64,000 nt of DNA from Pseudomonadota bacterium (GCA_021323865.1 JAJPKF010000018.1:310001-374000); one strand, 5' to 3'; positions 7,712-18,107 are shown, counted from the first letter of the stretch. Made by a program: numbers and translations. Notes: generated from the letters alone by a model not told the origin.

Positions 7712-8706
7712 ACCTCGGTGGCGTAAACTCCGGTCGCCACTTCATCGGCGTTTGGGAACGGCTGGCTATCCGCCCACTGCACCGCTTCGTCGATCTCCCG
7801 GTCCACTCGGGCCCGGGCCGCGGCCAGATCCTCCTGGCTCGCCATATCGTGGGTGGTCATCCAGTCCTCGAGGCGCTGGATCGGGTCGCGGCGGGCCCAT
7901 TCCTCCAGCATCTCCTTGGGGACGTAGCTGGCGGCATCATGCTCGGAATGGCCGCGCATGCGCATGGTCACGCACTCGATCAGAGTCGGCCCATGCCCTC
8001 GCCGAGCATCCGCGACGGCGTTCTTGGCCGTCTTGTACACGGCCACCACGTCGTTGCCGTCGATGCGCAGGCCCGGGATGCCATAGGCGTCGGCACGATC
8101 GACGATGTGCGTGATGGCGAACTGCTTCGCAAGGGGTGTGGAGTAGGCATACTGATTGTTCTCCACGATCAGCACCAGGGGCAGCCGCAGCGTGGCGGCG
8201 AAGTTGAGGCCTTCGTGGAAATCCCCGGTATTGGTGGCGCCGTCGCCGATGTAAGCCATGGCCACGTTGTCTTGGCCTCGCTGCTTGAACGTCAGCGCGG
8301 CTCCCGCGGCAACGGGGATGGACGAGCCGAGCATGCTGATCGGCGAGAAGATGCCCAGAGAGAGGTCCCCGATGTGCATGTCCTCGTCCCGGCCTCGAGT
8401 CGGCCCGCTTTCGCGCGCCATCCAGTGGGCCATAACGCGGCGCCCCGACATCCCGCGCACCAGCTGGACACCCATGTCGCGGTGGATGGGGCTGACCGTG
8501 TCTCCATCGCGCAGCGCGTAGGCGGAGCCCACGCCGATGGCTTCCTGGCCGTAGCCGCCATAGACGCCGCCTACGACCTTGCCCTGAAGGTACAGCTTGC
8601 GGATTCGAGCTTCGACTCCCCGGGTGAGGAGCAGGTAGTAATACAGACTCAGCAGATCGCCCTTGGCGATCCCGGTCTCTTCCGTCGCGCGCGCTTCCAC
8701 CGCCAT
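7708..8706 (-). CDS. Thiamine-pyrophosphate-dependent dehydrogenase E1 alpha subunit
   Basis: E1-alpha subunit (332 aa) of a pyruvate, acetoin or branched-chain 2-oxoacid dehydrogenase. The TPP motif is present: GDG at 154-156 and the closing NN at 183-184, spaced as in the family. The phosphorylation-loop equivalent RMRGHSEHDAA is also present. The beta subunit, E2 and E3 are not in the neighbouring genes, which is unusual because alpha and beta are normally adjacent. The exact substrate therefore cannot be assigned. The ATG at 8706 follows a short leader; the gene runs convergent to, and overlaps, the PHP gene by four bases. Confidence 0.88.
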   Translation of the reverse strand: MAVEARATEETGIAKGDLLSLYYYLLLTRGVEARIRKLYLQGKVVGGVYGGYGQEAIGVGSAYALRDGDTVSPIHRDMGVQLVRGMSGRRVMAHWMARESGPTRGRDEDMHIGDLSLGIFSPISMLGSSIPVAAGAALTFKQRGQDNVAMAYIGDGATNTGDFHEGLNFAATLRLPLVLIVENNQYAYSTPLAKQFAITHIVDRADAYGIPGLRIDGNDVVAVYKTAKNAVADARRGHGPTLIECVTMRMRGHSEHDAASYVPKEMLEEWARRDPIQRLEDWMTTHDMASQEDLAAARARVDREIDEAVQWADSQPFPNADEVATGVYATEV

Positions 8707-8752
8707 GCGGCATGACTCTCCGGGATGAAATCTGCTCGATTATCGCCTGAAG

Positions 8753-8782
8753 TTGGCATCTGCCCCGTCGGCGTTGTATCTT
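8753..8782 (+). promoter_or_regulatory. Candidate promoter of the glycosyltransferase-ligase gene
   Basis: TTGGCA (8753-8758) and TATCTT (8777-8782) with an 18-bp spacer lie 48 bp before the ATG at 8830. An AGGAGAAG ribosome-binding site follows just before the start codon. Confidence 0.4.
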
Positions 8783-8829
8783 GGCAGGACTCCTAGGCGT
8801 CCCGGCGAACCGTCCGAGGAGAAGATCCG

Positions 8830-11800
8830 ATGAGCGGGACGGGCGACCAGACCGGACAGTTCGCGGCTGCCGAACCGCTCGCCGCCGCCGTTCCGGGAGT
8901 CACGGTGGTCGTCCTTGCCCGTGACGCCGAGGACATCCTGGGCCCCTGTCTCGAGAGCCTGGCCGGCTTTCATCCGGTCATGGTCGTGGTGGACGGACGG
9001 AGCGCCGACGGGACCGCTGCCCTTGCCGAGCGCTGGGGCGCGGTGGTAAAACGCCTGCCCTGGCAGGGCGGCTTTGCCGCTCAGCGGAACGTCGCTGCCG
9101 GTCTGGCCGATTCGGACATGGTCTTCTTTCTGGACGCCGACGAGCGCGTCACGCCTGACCTGCGAGAGGAAATCGACCGCCTTCTTCGTGGGGGCCCGAG
9201 CCGGCCGGCGTACAGTGTGCGGCGGCGCAATAACCTCCTGGGCGCCTGGCTGCGGTTCGGAGGCTGGTGGCCCGACCGACAGGTGCGTCTCGTCAACCGC
9301 CTCGAGGCGAAGTACGTGGGCGCCGTTCACGAGCGCGTGGACCTGCCGGAATCCGCAATCGGCCGGCTCGACGGCGTCATCGAGCATTACACCCATCCCA
9401 CGGTGGCGGCCGTCCTGCAGCGCGCGGACGAGTACTCCCGTCTGGAGGCGGAGGAGGCGCTGAGCGAAGGGCTGGCTCGACCCACTGGGGCGGCCGTGTG
9501 GCTGTCGCCCCTGGTTCACGTGTTCCGGCGGGCGGTGCTGCAGCTGGGCATCCTGGACGGAAGGGCGGGCTGGGCAGAGGCCCGGCTCCAAGCCTACTAC
9601 CGCCATCTCGTGTGCCGGCGGCGGCGCAGTGGTCCCACGGCGGAGCCGGATGGATTCTTCCAGCGCCTGATTCCCGCCGAGTATTTGGCCGTTCCGGAGC
9701 CGCAGCCGGAGGCATTGCCTCGGTTTCCCAGCGATCTCCTGGCGCTCGGCGCCCTGCTTCTCCTCGCGCTGTTGCCCCTGCACCTGCTGATCAAGCGCAT
9801 GGTGCCCGGATCCGTGGGCACCGACTGGAAGGAAGTCTTCATTGGCCTTTTGGCCCTTGTGGCGGTCGTTCGTCTCTGGCCGGTCCTGCGGACGGCCTTT
9901 CGTCACTCCTGGCTGTTCCGGCTGAGCCTGGCCTATGGGGTGCTGGTGATCGCCCGCACCCTGTTCGAGGCCCATGGCATGGCCGGGTTCCAAGGGATCC
10001 ACGTCGATCTCACCTATCTCCCACTGCTGGTCATCCTTCTGGCGCTTCCGATCGCTCAGCGACTGCCGGTGCTGGCATACAGCGCGGTTGGCCTCGGCGT
10101 GGTATGCGCGGCCGGCGCGGTTACGGAGATGATGTGGGGCCACGCCCTCTTCCCCTCCGCCACGCTGCTGGAGCAGTACGGTCGTGCCGAGGTCTACATC
10201 AACGGTACCCATGTTCTGAGGCCGTACTTCACCTTCGACTTCCCCACGGGCCTCGGCGCCTTCCTGGCCATGGCCACCGTGACGGCCGTTGCCCTGGGTC
10301 TTCTAACCCAGCGGCTTTGGCCCATCGCCGCGGCGGCCATCACCGCCGTTGGTCTGGTGCTGACCTTCAGTCGCGGTCCCTGGATTGGCTGTCTCGTTGG
10401 CCTGGCGGTCGTGGCCGTCTTGGCCGTGTCGCGGCCGCTGATCCTTCGACTTGGGGCAGTCAGCGTCATGGCCGTGCTGCTGGTCGCCTCGGCCCTGCTG
10501 ACCAATGGTGCGGGGCGGCCGGTCGCCCGGCCAATCACCCTGCATAACAGCCCGCAGCTGCGAATCCTGGCTGGGCAACCGCGTCATGAGCGGACCGTGC
10601 GATCGCTGCTCCCCTCCGGGGACCTGGTGGCGCGCTCGGGGCTGCCGCCACCCTCTCCCCACAAGACGGCGGTCTTCTGGCGCATCGGCGGCAGGCGCTC
10701 CCAGGTGCTCTCCGAGCCGCCCCCGCCCCGCGGCCACGCCCTCCTGAGCTATCGCCTACGGGTGCCCGACGGGGCGCTCTTGGCCTGGGGCATCGCCCTC
10801 GACCCCCGAGTGTGGAGGCCCGAGCGGGGGGATGGCGTCACATTCCGTGTTTCCATCGAAGATCAGGGGACGACCAGCCCCGTCTTCGCGTGGTATCTGG
10901 ATCCCAAGAATCGAGCCGCAGATCGCCGTGTGCTGGGCTTCCGGGTGCCGCTGTATGGATTCGCCGGCGACACGGTGCGAATCAATCTGACCACCGATGC
11001 CGGGCCGCTCCACGACGCCGACTACGATTGGGCCGGCTGGCTCGATCCGCGTGTCGTCCTCAGCCCCATGACGGCCGCGCTCGACCGCTTCCCCTATCGG
11101 ATGGCGCCTGCCTCGACCCTGGAGCGCCCGGTCGTCCGGAGCGGGGCTTATCTCGCCAGCATCGCCAACTGGCAGGGAGATCAGAGCAACTCGGACCGGC
11201 TCGCCGCCTGGGGCCGGACCATTTCGGCCTGGGAGCGCGCTCCGCTGCTGGGCCTGGGGCCTGGGTCCGTCGACGAAGCGGCCACTCGTGTCGACGACCA
11301 CCTGCCATTGATCACCGAGAGCCAGCTGGGAAAGGTGCTGGTCGAGACGGGCGCCGTGGGCCTGGTCCTCTGGCTGTCCCTGTGTGGCGCCGTGCTCGGC
11401 CTCCTCGCCGCTGCATACCGCCGGTTCCGGACGCTCGAGTACCTGCTACCGCTGGCGGCCGGCTGTTGCATCCTCGTCTGCAGTCTCGCGTTCCAAGTCC
11501 TCGAGGTGAAGCAGATCGCCGCGCTGTTCTGGAGCGTCGTCGGGTTTGCGGTGGTGGCCGAGCTGGAGCTGCAGGGCATCAGTGTCGCGCCACGGGAGTG
11601 GCCGGTTGGGGACTTCGTCCCCGAGTCCTGGCCGCGCTCGCTCGGCGGCCTTCTCGAAGGCCTGGGGCTGCCGGCGCGGCCCCGCATCACCCCTGCGGTC
11701 GCGGCGGCCGCTGTGGCGACATCGGCACCCGCTGGTCCGATCGCCATCGATGGCAACGGGAGTGGTGTGCATGAAGCGCCGGCTCCCCGAGGGGACGCCG

Positions 11801-12003
11801 ATGGAAGAAGCGAGCCCGCTCCCGTTCACGCGGCTCCGCGCCTTGTCACAGCCGGCGTGGGCATGGTGGATGAGGTGGTCGTCGCCGCCAATCAGCTGGA
11901 GGCCAACCGGCTCCTCGACGATGGGTGGGAGCTGCTATCGACCGGCGTCGCCACCGCCGGCGCCGTCTTTGTGCTGGGACGCCGGAACGGCAACGGCCAC
12001 TAA
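8830..12003 (+). CDS. Fusion of GT2 glycosyltransferase and O-antigen ligase-like membrane protein
   Basis: A 1057-aa fusion. Residues 15-270 are a family 2 glycosyltransferase like the WaaE/KdtX group: VVVLARDAEDILGPCLESL, VVDGRSADGT, and the metal-binding FFLDADERVT. From about residue 300 there are many membrane helices with the O-antigen ligase/Wzy_C signature (LTFSRGPWIG). Between helix groups (about 560-750) lies a hydrophilic beta-rich insert ending DYDWAGWLDPRVVL, which looks like an extracytoplasmic carbohydrate-binding sandwich. A second ligase-type loop follows (ERAPLLGLGPGS). The last 50 residues form a small separate domain (DEVVVAANQLEANRLLDDGW). Probably adds and polymerises or ligates a surface glycan. 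Confidence 0.85.
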   Translation: MSGTGDQTGQFAAAEPLAAAVPGVTVVVLARDAEDILGPCLESLAGFHPVMVVVDGRSADGTAALAERWGAVVKRLPWQGGFAAQRNVAAGLADSDMVFFLDADERVTPDLREEIDRLLRGGPSRPAYSVRRRNNLLGAWLRFGGWWPDRQVRLVNRLEAKYVGAVHERVDLPESAIGRLDGVIEHYTHPTVAAVLQRADEYSRLEAEEALSEGLARPTGAAVWLSPLVHVFRRAVLQLGILDGRAGWAEARLQAYYRHLVCRRRRSGPTAEPDGFFQRLIPAEYLAVPEPQPEALPRFPSDLLALGALLLLALLPLHLLIKRMVPGSVGTDWKEVFIGLLALVAVVRLWPVLRTAFRHSWLFRLSLAYGVLVIARTLFEAHGMAGFQGIHVDLTYLPLLVILLALPIAQRLPVLAYSAVGLGVVCAAGAVTEMMWGHALFPSATLLEQYGRAEVYINGTHVLRPYFTFDFPTGLGAFLAMATVTAVALGLLTQRLWPIAAAAITAVGLVLTFSRGPWIGCLVGLAVVAVLAVSRPLILRLGAVSVMAVLLVASALLTNGAGRPVARPITLHNSPQLRILAGQPRHERTVRSLLPSGDLVARSGLPPPSPHKTAVFWRIGGRRSQVLSEPPPPRGHALLSYRLRVPDGALLAWGIALDPRVWRPERGDGVTFRVSIEDQGTTSPVFAWYLDPKNRAADRRVLGFRVPLYGFAGDTVRINLTTDAGPLHDADYDWAGWLDPRVVLSPMTAALDRFPYRMAPASTLERPVVRSGAYLASIANWQGDQSNSDRLAAWGRTISAWERAPLLGLGPGSVDEAATRVDDHLPLITESQLGKVLVETGAVGLVLWLSLCGAVLGLLAAAYRRFRTLEYLLPLAAGCCILVCSLAFQVLEVKQIAALFWSVVGFAVVAELELQGISVAPREWPVGDFVPESWPRSLGGLLEGLGLPARPRITPAVAAAAVATSAPAGPIAIDGNGSGVHEAPAPRGDADGRSEPAPVHAAPRLVTAGVGMVDEVVVAANQLEANRLLDDGWELLSTGVATAGAVFVLGRRNGNGH

Positions 12004-12112
12004 GGGCTGCCGCGTCGTGAGCGGCATGGCGCTCGCTCCCCCCAAGAGCCTATGATTTGACTGCAAGGACCGACAAAATCATCGTATTGTTCAGTCGAGA
12101 AGGGAAGAGTTC

Positions 12113-13102
12113 GTGGTTCTAGGTATCGTCGCCGCCGTCGTGGTGCTGCTGGGTCTCATCACCATGTGGCGCACCGTCAAGATTGTCCCCCAGGCCCGTG
12201 TGGTCGTCATCCAGCGGCTCGGCCGCTATCTCAAGACTGCCGATAGCGGTCCGCTTCTGCTGATCCCCTATATGGACAAGGTGCAGATCACGCTCGATAT
12301 GCGTGAGCAGGTGGTCGCCTTCCCCAGACAGGCGGTGATCACGGAGGACAATGTCGGCATCCAGATCGACACGGTGATCTATTACCAGATCATCGACCCC
12401 AAGCGAGCCACCTACGCGGTGGCCAACCTGTTGGGCGCCATGGAACAGCTCACCATCACCACCTTGCGCAATGTCATCGGCGGCATGACGCTCGACAAAA
12501 CGCTGACCAGTCGGGAAGACATCAACGCCAAGATGCGCATAAGTCTCGACGAGGTCACCGAAAGCTGGGGCACCCGCGTCAACCGCGTGGAGCTTCGCGA
12601 CATCGTCCCGCCCGAAGATGTGCAGCACGCCATGGAAAAGCAGATGCAGGCCGAACGAGAGAAGCGAGCGCTCATCCTGGCCGCGGAGGGCCAGCAGCAG
12701 GCTGCCGTCCTCAAGGCTCAGGGTGAGAAGCAGGCGGCCGTCCTGAAGGCCGAGGGTGAGAAGCAGCGGGCCATCCTCGAGGCTGAGGGTCAGGCCGAGG
12801 CGCTGGTCAAGGTGCAGACGGCACAGGCAGAAGGCGTCTCCCGTCTGTTCTCATCACTCCATGACTCCGCGCCCACGCCCGACGTGCTCAAATACCTGTA
12901 CATTCAGAATCTGCCGCGATTGGCCGAGGGCACGGCCAATAAGCTCTTTGTGGTGCCGTCGGAGCTTGAGGGCATCGCCACCGCCGCCAATCTCCTGGGA
13001 GCCTCCATCCAGGCCCCCGACGCCGCCAACGGCGGTCAGGCGCAAACCGGACGAACCGGACAGCCTGGTCAGCGGATTCCGCCCGATCGCCCGCGACCCT
13101 GA
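12113..13102 (+). CDS. SPFH/band 7 (stomatin-like) membrane protein
   Basis: A 329-aa SPFH-domain protein starting at GTG 12113 behind a GAAGGGAAGAG ribosome-binding region. One N-terminal helix ([17 protein letters not shown]) anchors it. The band 7 domain follows ([18 protein letters not shown], the [12 protein letters not shown] strand, [25 protein letters not shown]). Residues about 178-235 are a long heptad-like helix with tandem [16 protein letters not shown]-type repeats, the oligomerisation coiled coil. It belongs to the paraslipin/stomatin group, which scaffolds membrane proteases or lipid domains. The usual NfeD-type partner is not adjacent. Confidence 0.9.
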   Translation: MVLGIVAAVVVLLGLITMWRTVKIVPQARVVVIQRLGRYLKTADSGPLLLIPYMDKVQITLDMREQVVAFPRQAVITEDNVGIQIDTVIYYQIIDPKRATYAVANLLGAMEQLTITTLRNVIGGMTLDKTLTSREDINAKMRISLDEVTESWGTRVNRVELRDIVPPEDVQHAMEKQMQAEREKRALILAAEGQQQAAVLKAQGEKQAAVLKAEGEKQRAILEAEGQAEALVKVQTAQAEGVSRLFSSLHDSAPTPDVLKYLYIQNLPRLAEGTANKLFVVPSELEGIATAANLLGASIQAPDAANGGQAQTGRTGQPGQRIPPDRPRP

Positions 13103-13154
13103 ATCAGGGGAAGCAACCGGCCGCCGGTATCCACGCACAGTGCTACCCTCCGGT

Positions 13155-14171
13155 ATGAACCCGGCGCAGCCTCTTGACGCTTTCAACCGGCCCATTCGCG
13201 ATCTGCGCATCTCGGTCACGGACCGGTGCAACTTTCGCTGCATCTACTGCATGCCGCGTGAGGTCTTCGGCAGCGACTTCCAGTTTCTGCCGCGAGCGGA
13301 GCTGCTGAGCTTCGAGGAGATCGAACGGTTGGCCCGCATCTTCGTGGGGCTGGGTGTCGAGAAGATTCGGCTCACAGGGGGTGAGCCGCTGGTCCGGAAG
13401 GACCTCGAGACGCTCATATCGCGCCTGGCCGCTGTTCCCGGTCTCGAAGACCTGGCCCTGACCACCAACGGCTCGCTGCTGCCCGCCAAGGCGGAGGCCC
13501 TGCGCCGAGCCGGCCTACGCCGCGTCACCATCAGCCTGGATGCCCTGGACGATGCGGTTTTCCGGGCCATGAACGATGCGGAGTTTCCTGTCGCGCGCGT
13601 GCTCGCGGGGATCCAAGCGGCCGCCGATGCCGGCCTCGCTCCCGTCAAGATCAACATGGTCGTGAAGCGCGGCGTGAATGAGGACCAGATTCTGCCCATG
13701 GCGGCCCATTTCCGGGGGTCTGGGCACGTGCTTCGATTCATCGAGTTCATGGATGTCGGCACCACCAACGGCTGGCGCATGGATGACGTGGTTCCGGCGG
13801 GCGAGATCGTCGATCGAATCGGCCGGCAGTGGCCGATCGAACCGATGAGCCCCACCGTTCACGGTGAGGTGGCCAACCGCTTCCGCTATCGAGACGGCCT
13901 GGGAGAGATCGGGGTCATCGCCTCGGTGACTCAGGCATTCTGCCGCACCTGCGTTCGCGCTCGCCTGTCGGCGAAGGGCGAGCTGTTCACCTGCCTGTTC
14001 GCCGCCCGCGGCCACGACCTCCGGGCGCTGTTGCGTGACGGCTCGGCCGATGAGGAGATCGCGGCCGCCGTCTCGCGCATCTGGGGAGTGCGTCGCGATC
14101 GCTACTCGGAGATTCGAATGGCCGAAACGCGCCCTGCCGAGCGGGTCGAGATGTCCTACATCGGGGGATGA
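13155..14171 (+). CDS. moaA: GTP 3',8-cyclase (molybdenum cofactor biosynthesis protein A)
   Basis: Radical SAM enzyme that, with MoaC, converts GTP to cyclic pyranopterin monophosphate. 338 aa from ATG 13155; a longer open frame upstream overlaps the SPFH gene and was rejected. The N-terminal SAM cluster is C25, C29 and C32 in [11 protein letters not shown]. The substrate-binding C-terminal cluster is in [19 protein letters not shown], and the protein ends in the functional Gly-Gly (SYIGG). No other mo genes are adjacent, though a molybdoprotein is encoded at 63.2 kb. It overlaps the next gene by ATGA, so the two are co-translated. Confidence 0.95.
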   Translation: MNPAQPLDAFNRPIRDLRISVTDRCNFRCIYCMPREVFGSDFQFLPRAELLSFEEIERLARIFVGLGVEKIRLTGGEPLVRKDLETLISRLAAVPGLEDLALTTNGSLLPAKAEALRRAGLRRVTISLDALDDAVFRAMNDAEFPVARVLAGIQAAADAGLAPVKINMVVKRGVNEDQILPMAAHFRGSGHVLRFIEFMDVGTTNGWRMDDVVPAGEIVDRIGRQWPIEPMSPTVHGEVANRFRYRDGLGEIGVIASVTQAFCRTCVRARLSAKGELFTCLFAARGHDLRALLRDGSADEEIAAAVSRIWGVRRDRYSEIRMAETRPAERVEMSYIGG

Positions 14172-15328
14172 GGCCGCTCTCCGATCTGCGCGTGGCCCTC
14201 GTCCACGACTATTTGAATCAGCCGGGCGGGGCCGAGCGGGTCGTCGAGGTGTTCTGCCGCATGTTCCCCAAAGCGCCGCTCTACACCTCCCTCTACGATG
14301 CGGGGGCGATGCCCGATTTCTGGCGTGGTGTCGATGTCCGGACGAGCTTCATGCAGCGACTCCCGACGCGCGTCGGCGTGGCCCGGGCGCTGCTGCCCCT
14401 CTATCCGCTGGCCTTCGAGTCCTTCGACCTGAGCGAGTTCGATCTCGTCCTCACCAGCTCGAGCACCTTCGCGAAGGGCGTCATAACGCGGGCGGGTGCC
14501 TGCCACGTCTGCTACTGCTACACGCCGACCCGGTTCGCCTGGATGTATCACGATTACACCGGTCGCCAGCGGCTGCCGGCCGGCTCTCGCGTGCTGCTTC
14601 CGCTCTTCGTCTCGCCGCTTCGCGTCTGGGACTATGCGGCCGCGCAGCGCGTCGATCATTTCATCGCCATCTCCTCGACCGTTGCCGGACGTATGCGCAA
14701 GTACTACCGGCGGCCGTCCACGGTCATCTACCCGCCGGTCGAGACCAGCGCCTACCAGGTTGGCGTTCCCGAAGACTTCTATCTGGTCCTGGCTCGGCTC
14801 CAGGCCTATAAGCGCATCGACCTCGCCGTTGAGGCGTGCACCCGGCTCGGCGTTCGCCTGATCGTCGCCGGCGACGGGCCCGATCGCCCCAGGCTCGAGC
14901 GACTAGCCGGCCCCTCGGTCGAGTTCCTGGGCCGGGTGTCCGATGCGCGGGGGAGAGAGCTGCTGTCCACCTGCCGGGCGCTGCTCTGGCCCGGTGAAGA
15001 GGACTTTGGACTGGTTCCGGTTGAAGCCCAGGCCTCGGGCCGGCCGGTCATCGCCTTCAAGGGTGGCGGCGCGGCGGAGACGGTGATCGACGGCCAGACC
15101 GGCATGCTCTTCGAGCCGCAGACCGTCGAGGGGCTCATGGAAGCCATCCGCAGCTTCGATCCGGATGGGTACGAGCCAGATGTGCTTCGCGCCAACGCGG
15201 CCCGCTACGATGTGGCGCACTTCCGTGATGCCATGTACGCCGAGCTGGAGCGTGCCTGGTCGAATCATTGCGCCTCGCTGAAACGGGATACCTCGAGTAC
15301 GTCGGGTGTTAGCGGCGCGGAGGCATAG
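14168..15328 (+). CDS. GT4 family glycosyltransferase
   Basis: Retaining glycosyltransferase of the GT-B fold, family 4, 386 aa. N-terminal Rossmann start [19 protein letters not shown], a [18 protein letters not shown] segment common to the WbaZ/mannosyltransferase-like subgroup, and the C-terminal donor site: [29 protein letters not shown], and the EX7E region [20 protein letters not shown]. Probably builds a capsule or exopolysaccharide together with the fusion glycosyltransferase at 8.8 kb. The start overlaps the moaA stop by four bases, a coupling with no obvious functional logic. Confidence 0.9.
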   Translation: MRPLSDLRVALVHDYLNQPGGAERVVEVFCRMFPKAPLYTSLYDAGAMPDFWRGVDVRTSFMQRLPTRVGVARALLPLYPLAFESFDLSEFDLVLTSSSTFAKGVITRAGACHVCYCYTPTRFAWMYHDYTGRQRLPAGSRVLLPLFVSPLRVWDYAAAQRVDHFIAISSTVAGRMRKYYRRPSTVIYPPVETSAYQVGVPEDFYLVLARLQAYKRIDLAVEACTRLGVRLIVAGDGPDRPRLERLAGPSVEFLGRVSDARGRELLSTCRALLWPGEEDFGLVPVEAQASGRPVIAFKGGGAAETVIDGQTGMLFEPQTVEGLMEAIRSFDPDGYEPDVLRANAARYDVAHFRDAMYAELERAWSNHCASLKRDTSSTSGVSGAEA

Positions 15329-15964
15329 GGCCGTCCCTGCTGCCGTGCTTGTGCCGGTCAGTGCTTGTGTCCGCTGATCGTGTCCACAGGACTAGTGTCG
15401 GGGTGCTCTCGCTCGTGGTGAGCCGACAGGGCGGGCTGACGACTTTTGAGAGAAGATAGAGCCGGATATCGATGCCGAGGGCATCCATCTGCGAAGGCTC
15501 CTCTGCCTGCGGTCTCCGCAGCCCTTTCGCCTGAGGTCTGGTCGACCGGCCCGTCACCGACTTGCATCGGTAGGAGGCCGCAGGTATCCGCGGCGGCATC
15601 GTCCGGCTCGGGTCGTCCCCTGCACCAAGAGGCGATGCCCTGAGGACACTGGTCGCTCGTGTCCGCCTGGCTCCGCCGTGGCCCCGCAGCCGGCGGGCAG
15701 TGACGGGTAGTCCGAGCCGGCAGGTTAGCCTACGCCTGGTCGGTGGAATGCCTCAGCTGCCGGAAATGCCCCTGGCTACGGGTAACAACGACGGGGCGGC
15801 GCCGCTCCTATGGAACCATCGTCCACAAGAGTCGACTTTCTGCGGCCCCGGCGGCCACCGAGACCCTCCGCCTAAGTTGGCCCGTGTACCCCTCCGCATC
15901 CCTCGCACTCTCCGCACGCCGTCAGAATCAGTACAGAACCTCACATTGCGCTCGGAGACCGCTC
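15329..15964. other. 636-bp stretch without a supported gene
   Basis: Several short frames exist on both strands, but none has family motifs, a good ribosome-binding site or a convincing coding pattern. A small direct repeat GTGCTTGTG occurs near 15345 and 15361. No tRNA, hairpin terminator or array was recognised. Confidence 0.5.
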
Positions 15965-16981
15965 GTGCCCGAACCCGATCCCGCCGGCCTGTCGCGCCTG
16001 GCCCTCGGCATCTCCAACTGCCGTCCGGCCGACCGGGTCGTCGAAGCGATCGTGGCTGCCGAGCGCCTCGGTGTTCGCGCAGCGTTCATCGCCGAGGACG
16101 TCGGCTGTCGCGACGCGTTCCAGCTGGCGGCCCTCGTGGCCGGCGCCACCAGCCGCATCCGGCTCACCGTCGGCGTGGCGACCCCGTACCTGCGAAGTCC
16201 TGACGTTCTGGCGCGGGCCGCGGCCACGTTGGAGGAGATCGCTCCCGGCCGGTTCACCCTCGGCCTCGGCTCCAGCAGTCGGGACATTATCGAGGGCCAG
16301 CTCGGCATCGACTATGACCGGCCGCTTGTCGTGATGCACTCCGCCATCCTGGCCATGCGGGGGGAGCTGTCCAAGGTGGGAGCCCGGCCGCGCGTGATTC
16401 TCGCCGCGATGGGACCGCGCATGCTTCGCCTCGCCGGTGAGGTGGCCGACGGTGTTCTGCTCAACACGGGCACGACCCCGGACTATGTCCGCTGGGCTCG
16501 CGCCCGTGTGGCCGAGGGCTGCCATCGAGCCGGCCGTGACCGCCTGCCGCTCGGTCTGGCCGTCTGGATACCTGCCTATACCGGGGACGATCTGAAAGCC
16601 GCGTTTGGTCGGGCAGGTCGCTGGGCCGCGACCATGCTCAGCGTTCCCGACCAGGGGGAGCTGCTGCTCGAGCACGCCGGTCTCGACGGAGGCTTCCTGC
16701 CCGAGCTGCGCACCGTTTGCCGTGCCTACCCCGTCCGGGGTGACGTAGATCGTGGCGCCGCGCTGGTACCGGAGTCGGTCGTTCGCCGGCTGGCCCTGAT
16801 TGGCTCCCCCGACGAGATCGGCGCGCGCCTCGCGGAGTACTTCGCCGCCGGCGTCGACACCGCCATCCTGGCGCCGGGTCCGCTCCGGGCCCTGACGTCG
16901 ATCCTCAACCCGGAAGCCGTGCCTCGCTGGGACGATCATGCTGATCCATCCGCAGGCGGTAGGCGTACACTCGACGGGTGA
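15965..16981 (+). CDS. LLM-class flavin/F420-dependent oxidoreductase
   Basis: Luciferase-like TIM-barrel oxidoreductase, 338 aa from GTG 15965, which has CGGAG seven bases upstream. The frame stays open for 74 codons before it but without homology-like content. Typical elements: RLGVRAAFIAEDVG, RIRLTVGVATPYLRSPDVLA, RFTLGLGSSSRDIIE, ILAAMGPRMLRLAGEVADGV and LIGSPDEIGARLAEYFAAGVD. The cofactor is FMN or F420; the 5,10-methylene-H4MPT-reductase-like flavour favours F420 but is not decisive. Substrate unknown. Confidence 0.87.
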   Translation: MPEPDPAGLSRLALGISNCRPADRVVEAIVAAERLGVRAAFIAEDVGCRDAFQLAALVAGATSRIRLTVGVATPYLRSPDVLARAAATLEEIAPGRFTLGLGSSSRDIIEGQLGIDYDRPLVVMHSAILAMRGELSKVGARPRVILAAMGPRMLRLAGEVADGVLLNTGTTPDYVRWARARVAEGCHRAGRDRLPLGLAVWIPAYTGDDLKAAFGRAGRWAATMLSVPDQGELLLEHAGLDGGFLPELRTVCRAYPVRGDVDRGAALVPESVVRRLALIGSPDEIGARLAEYFAAGVDTAILAPGPLRALTSILNPEAVPRWDDHADPSAGGRRTLDG

Positions 16982-17030
16982 ATACCTCCTGCACGTGCTG
17001 CGCCGTGCCCCTGGCTGACCGGATGGCGCC

Positions 17031-17822
17031 ATGACTCGCGTCCTCGTCACCGGTGCGACTGGGGTGCTCGGTCGAGCGCTGTTGGAGCGACTAGACCATC
17101 AGGAGTTCGCCGTGCGCGCGGCGGCGCGGCATGTACCGGCGTCTGGGTCCGATTCGGATGTGGAATGGGTCAGCATTGACGTGGCCAGCGGCGATGGTGT
17201 GCAGGCTGCACTCGACGGCGTCGACGTGGTGCTTCATGCCGTCAACGCGGGCGGACGTGGGAGCCGAGAAGTGAATGTCGACGGACTGCAGGGGCTCCTC
17301 TTGGCGGCACGGACCGCCGGTGTCAGTCATGTCATCTATCCCTCAATCGTCGGCATCGACCGCATCCCCCTGGCTTACTACCGTCAGAAGCTGGAGGCCG
17401 AGAAGCTGGTCGCACGGGGCGCGGTCGGCTGGACGCTGGTACGAGGGACCCAATTTCACGACCTGATCGACCACATCTTCAGTCGCCTTTCCCGGTTCCC
17501 GGTCGTTCCGCTGCCTCGTCGCGTCCCAATCCAGCCCATTGATGTGGGCGACTATGCGTCCGTTCTCATAGACTGTGTGCGCCATGGTCCCGCCGGTAAG
17601 ACCGATAACGTGGCCGGGCCGGAGATTCTGCCCTTGGGCACGGCCTTTAGCCGGTGGCTGTCCGCGCGAGGAAGGTCCAAGCTGGTCTTGCCTGCCGTCA
17701 TTCCCGGCCGTCTTGGTCGCGAGCTGCGTTCCGGCGCGCTCACCGACCCGGAGGCCGGCCGTGGTCGGGTGACGTGGAACAACTGGCTGCTGCAGCAGCG
17801 CCGCCAGGCGACACAGTCCTGA
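17031..17822 (+). CDS. NmrA-like NAD(P)-binding protein
   Basis: Short-chain-dehydrogenase-like protein (263 aa) of the atypical SDR/NmrA type. The nucleotide-binding motif GATGVLG is at residues 8-14, followed by VRAAARHV and the second-strand acidic region VEWVSIDVASGDGV. The catalytic YxxxK looks present as YYRQKLEAEKL. The C-terminal part (PIDVGDYASVLIDC, VAGPEILPLG) matches the subgroup that includes putative NAD(P)H-quinone reductases. It follows the LLM oxidoreductase by about 50 bp and may share its transcript. Confidence 0.85.
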   Translation: MTRVLVTGATGVLGRALLERLDHQEFAVRAAARHVPASGSDSDVEWVSIDVASGDGVQAALDGVDVVLHAVNAGGRGSREVNVDGLQGLLLAARTAGVSHVIYPSIVGIDRIPLAYYRQKLEAEKLVARGAVGWTLVRGTQFHDLIDHIFSRLSRFPVVPLPRRVPIQPIDVGDYASVLIDCVRHGPAGKTDNVAGPEILPLGTAFSRWLSARGRSKLVLPAVIPGRLGRELRSGALTDPEAGRGRVTWNNWLLQQRRQATQS

Positions 17823-17852
17823 AGCCCTGTTCGCGATAATCGGCGGTCCCTT

Positions 17853-18107
17853 ATGACCCACCCGCCCCGACGTCTGACCATCGGCGGCCGCGCCTACGCC
17901 GTCACATTTGATCGCCGGATCAGCCGGAGTCAGCGGGAGGTGGTGGCGTTCGCCTTCGATAGCCAGGGCCAGGAGGCGGCCCGTGAAGCCATGAGCACCG
18001 CGGCGGCCCGTTCCTTCCTCACCCGGGACACGACGACCGAGCCGCCGACCTGGTCGGAGCTGGAGGACCTGGCGTTTGACCTCCTGAAGCCCCGGCTGGA
18101 GGAGTAG
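17853..18107 (+). CDS. Small hypothetical protein (84 aa)
   Basis: Not recognised. An 84-residue hydrophilic protein without signal peptide or membrane helix: TIGGRAYAVTFDRRISRSQ at the start, then an acidic amphipathic C-terminus (WSELEDLAFDLLKPRLEE). It lies 30 bp after the NmrA-like gene in the same direction and 51 bp before tRNA-Lys. Third-position GC is high, as in its neighbours, so it is probably real. Confidence 0.5.
   Translation: MTHPPRRLTIGGRAYAVTFDRRISRSQREVVAFAFDSQGQEAAREAMSTAAARSFLTRDTTTEPPTWSELEDLAFDLLKPRLEE

Noticed and set aside
8740-10212. 490-codon minus-strand frame
   Set aside because: Antisense to the glycosyltransferase-ligase gene; no family features.
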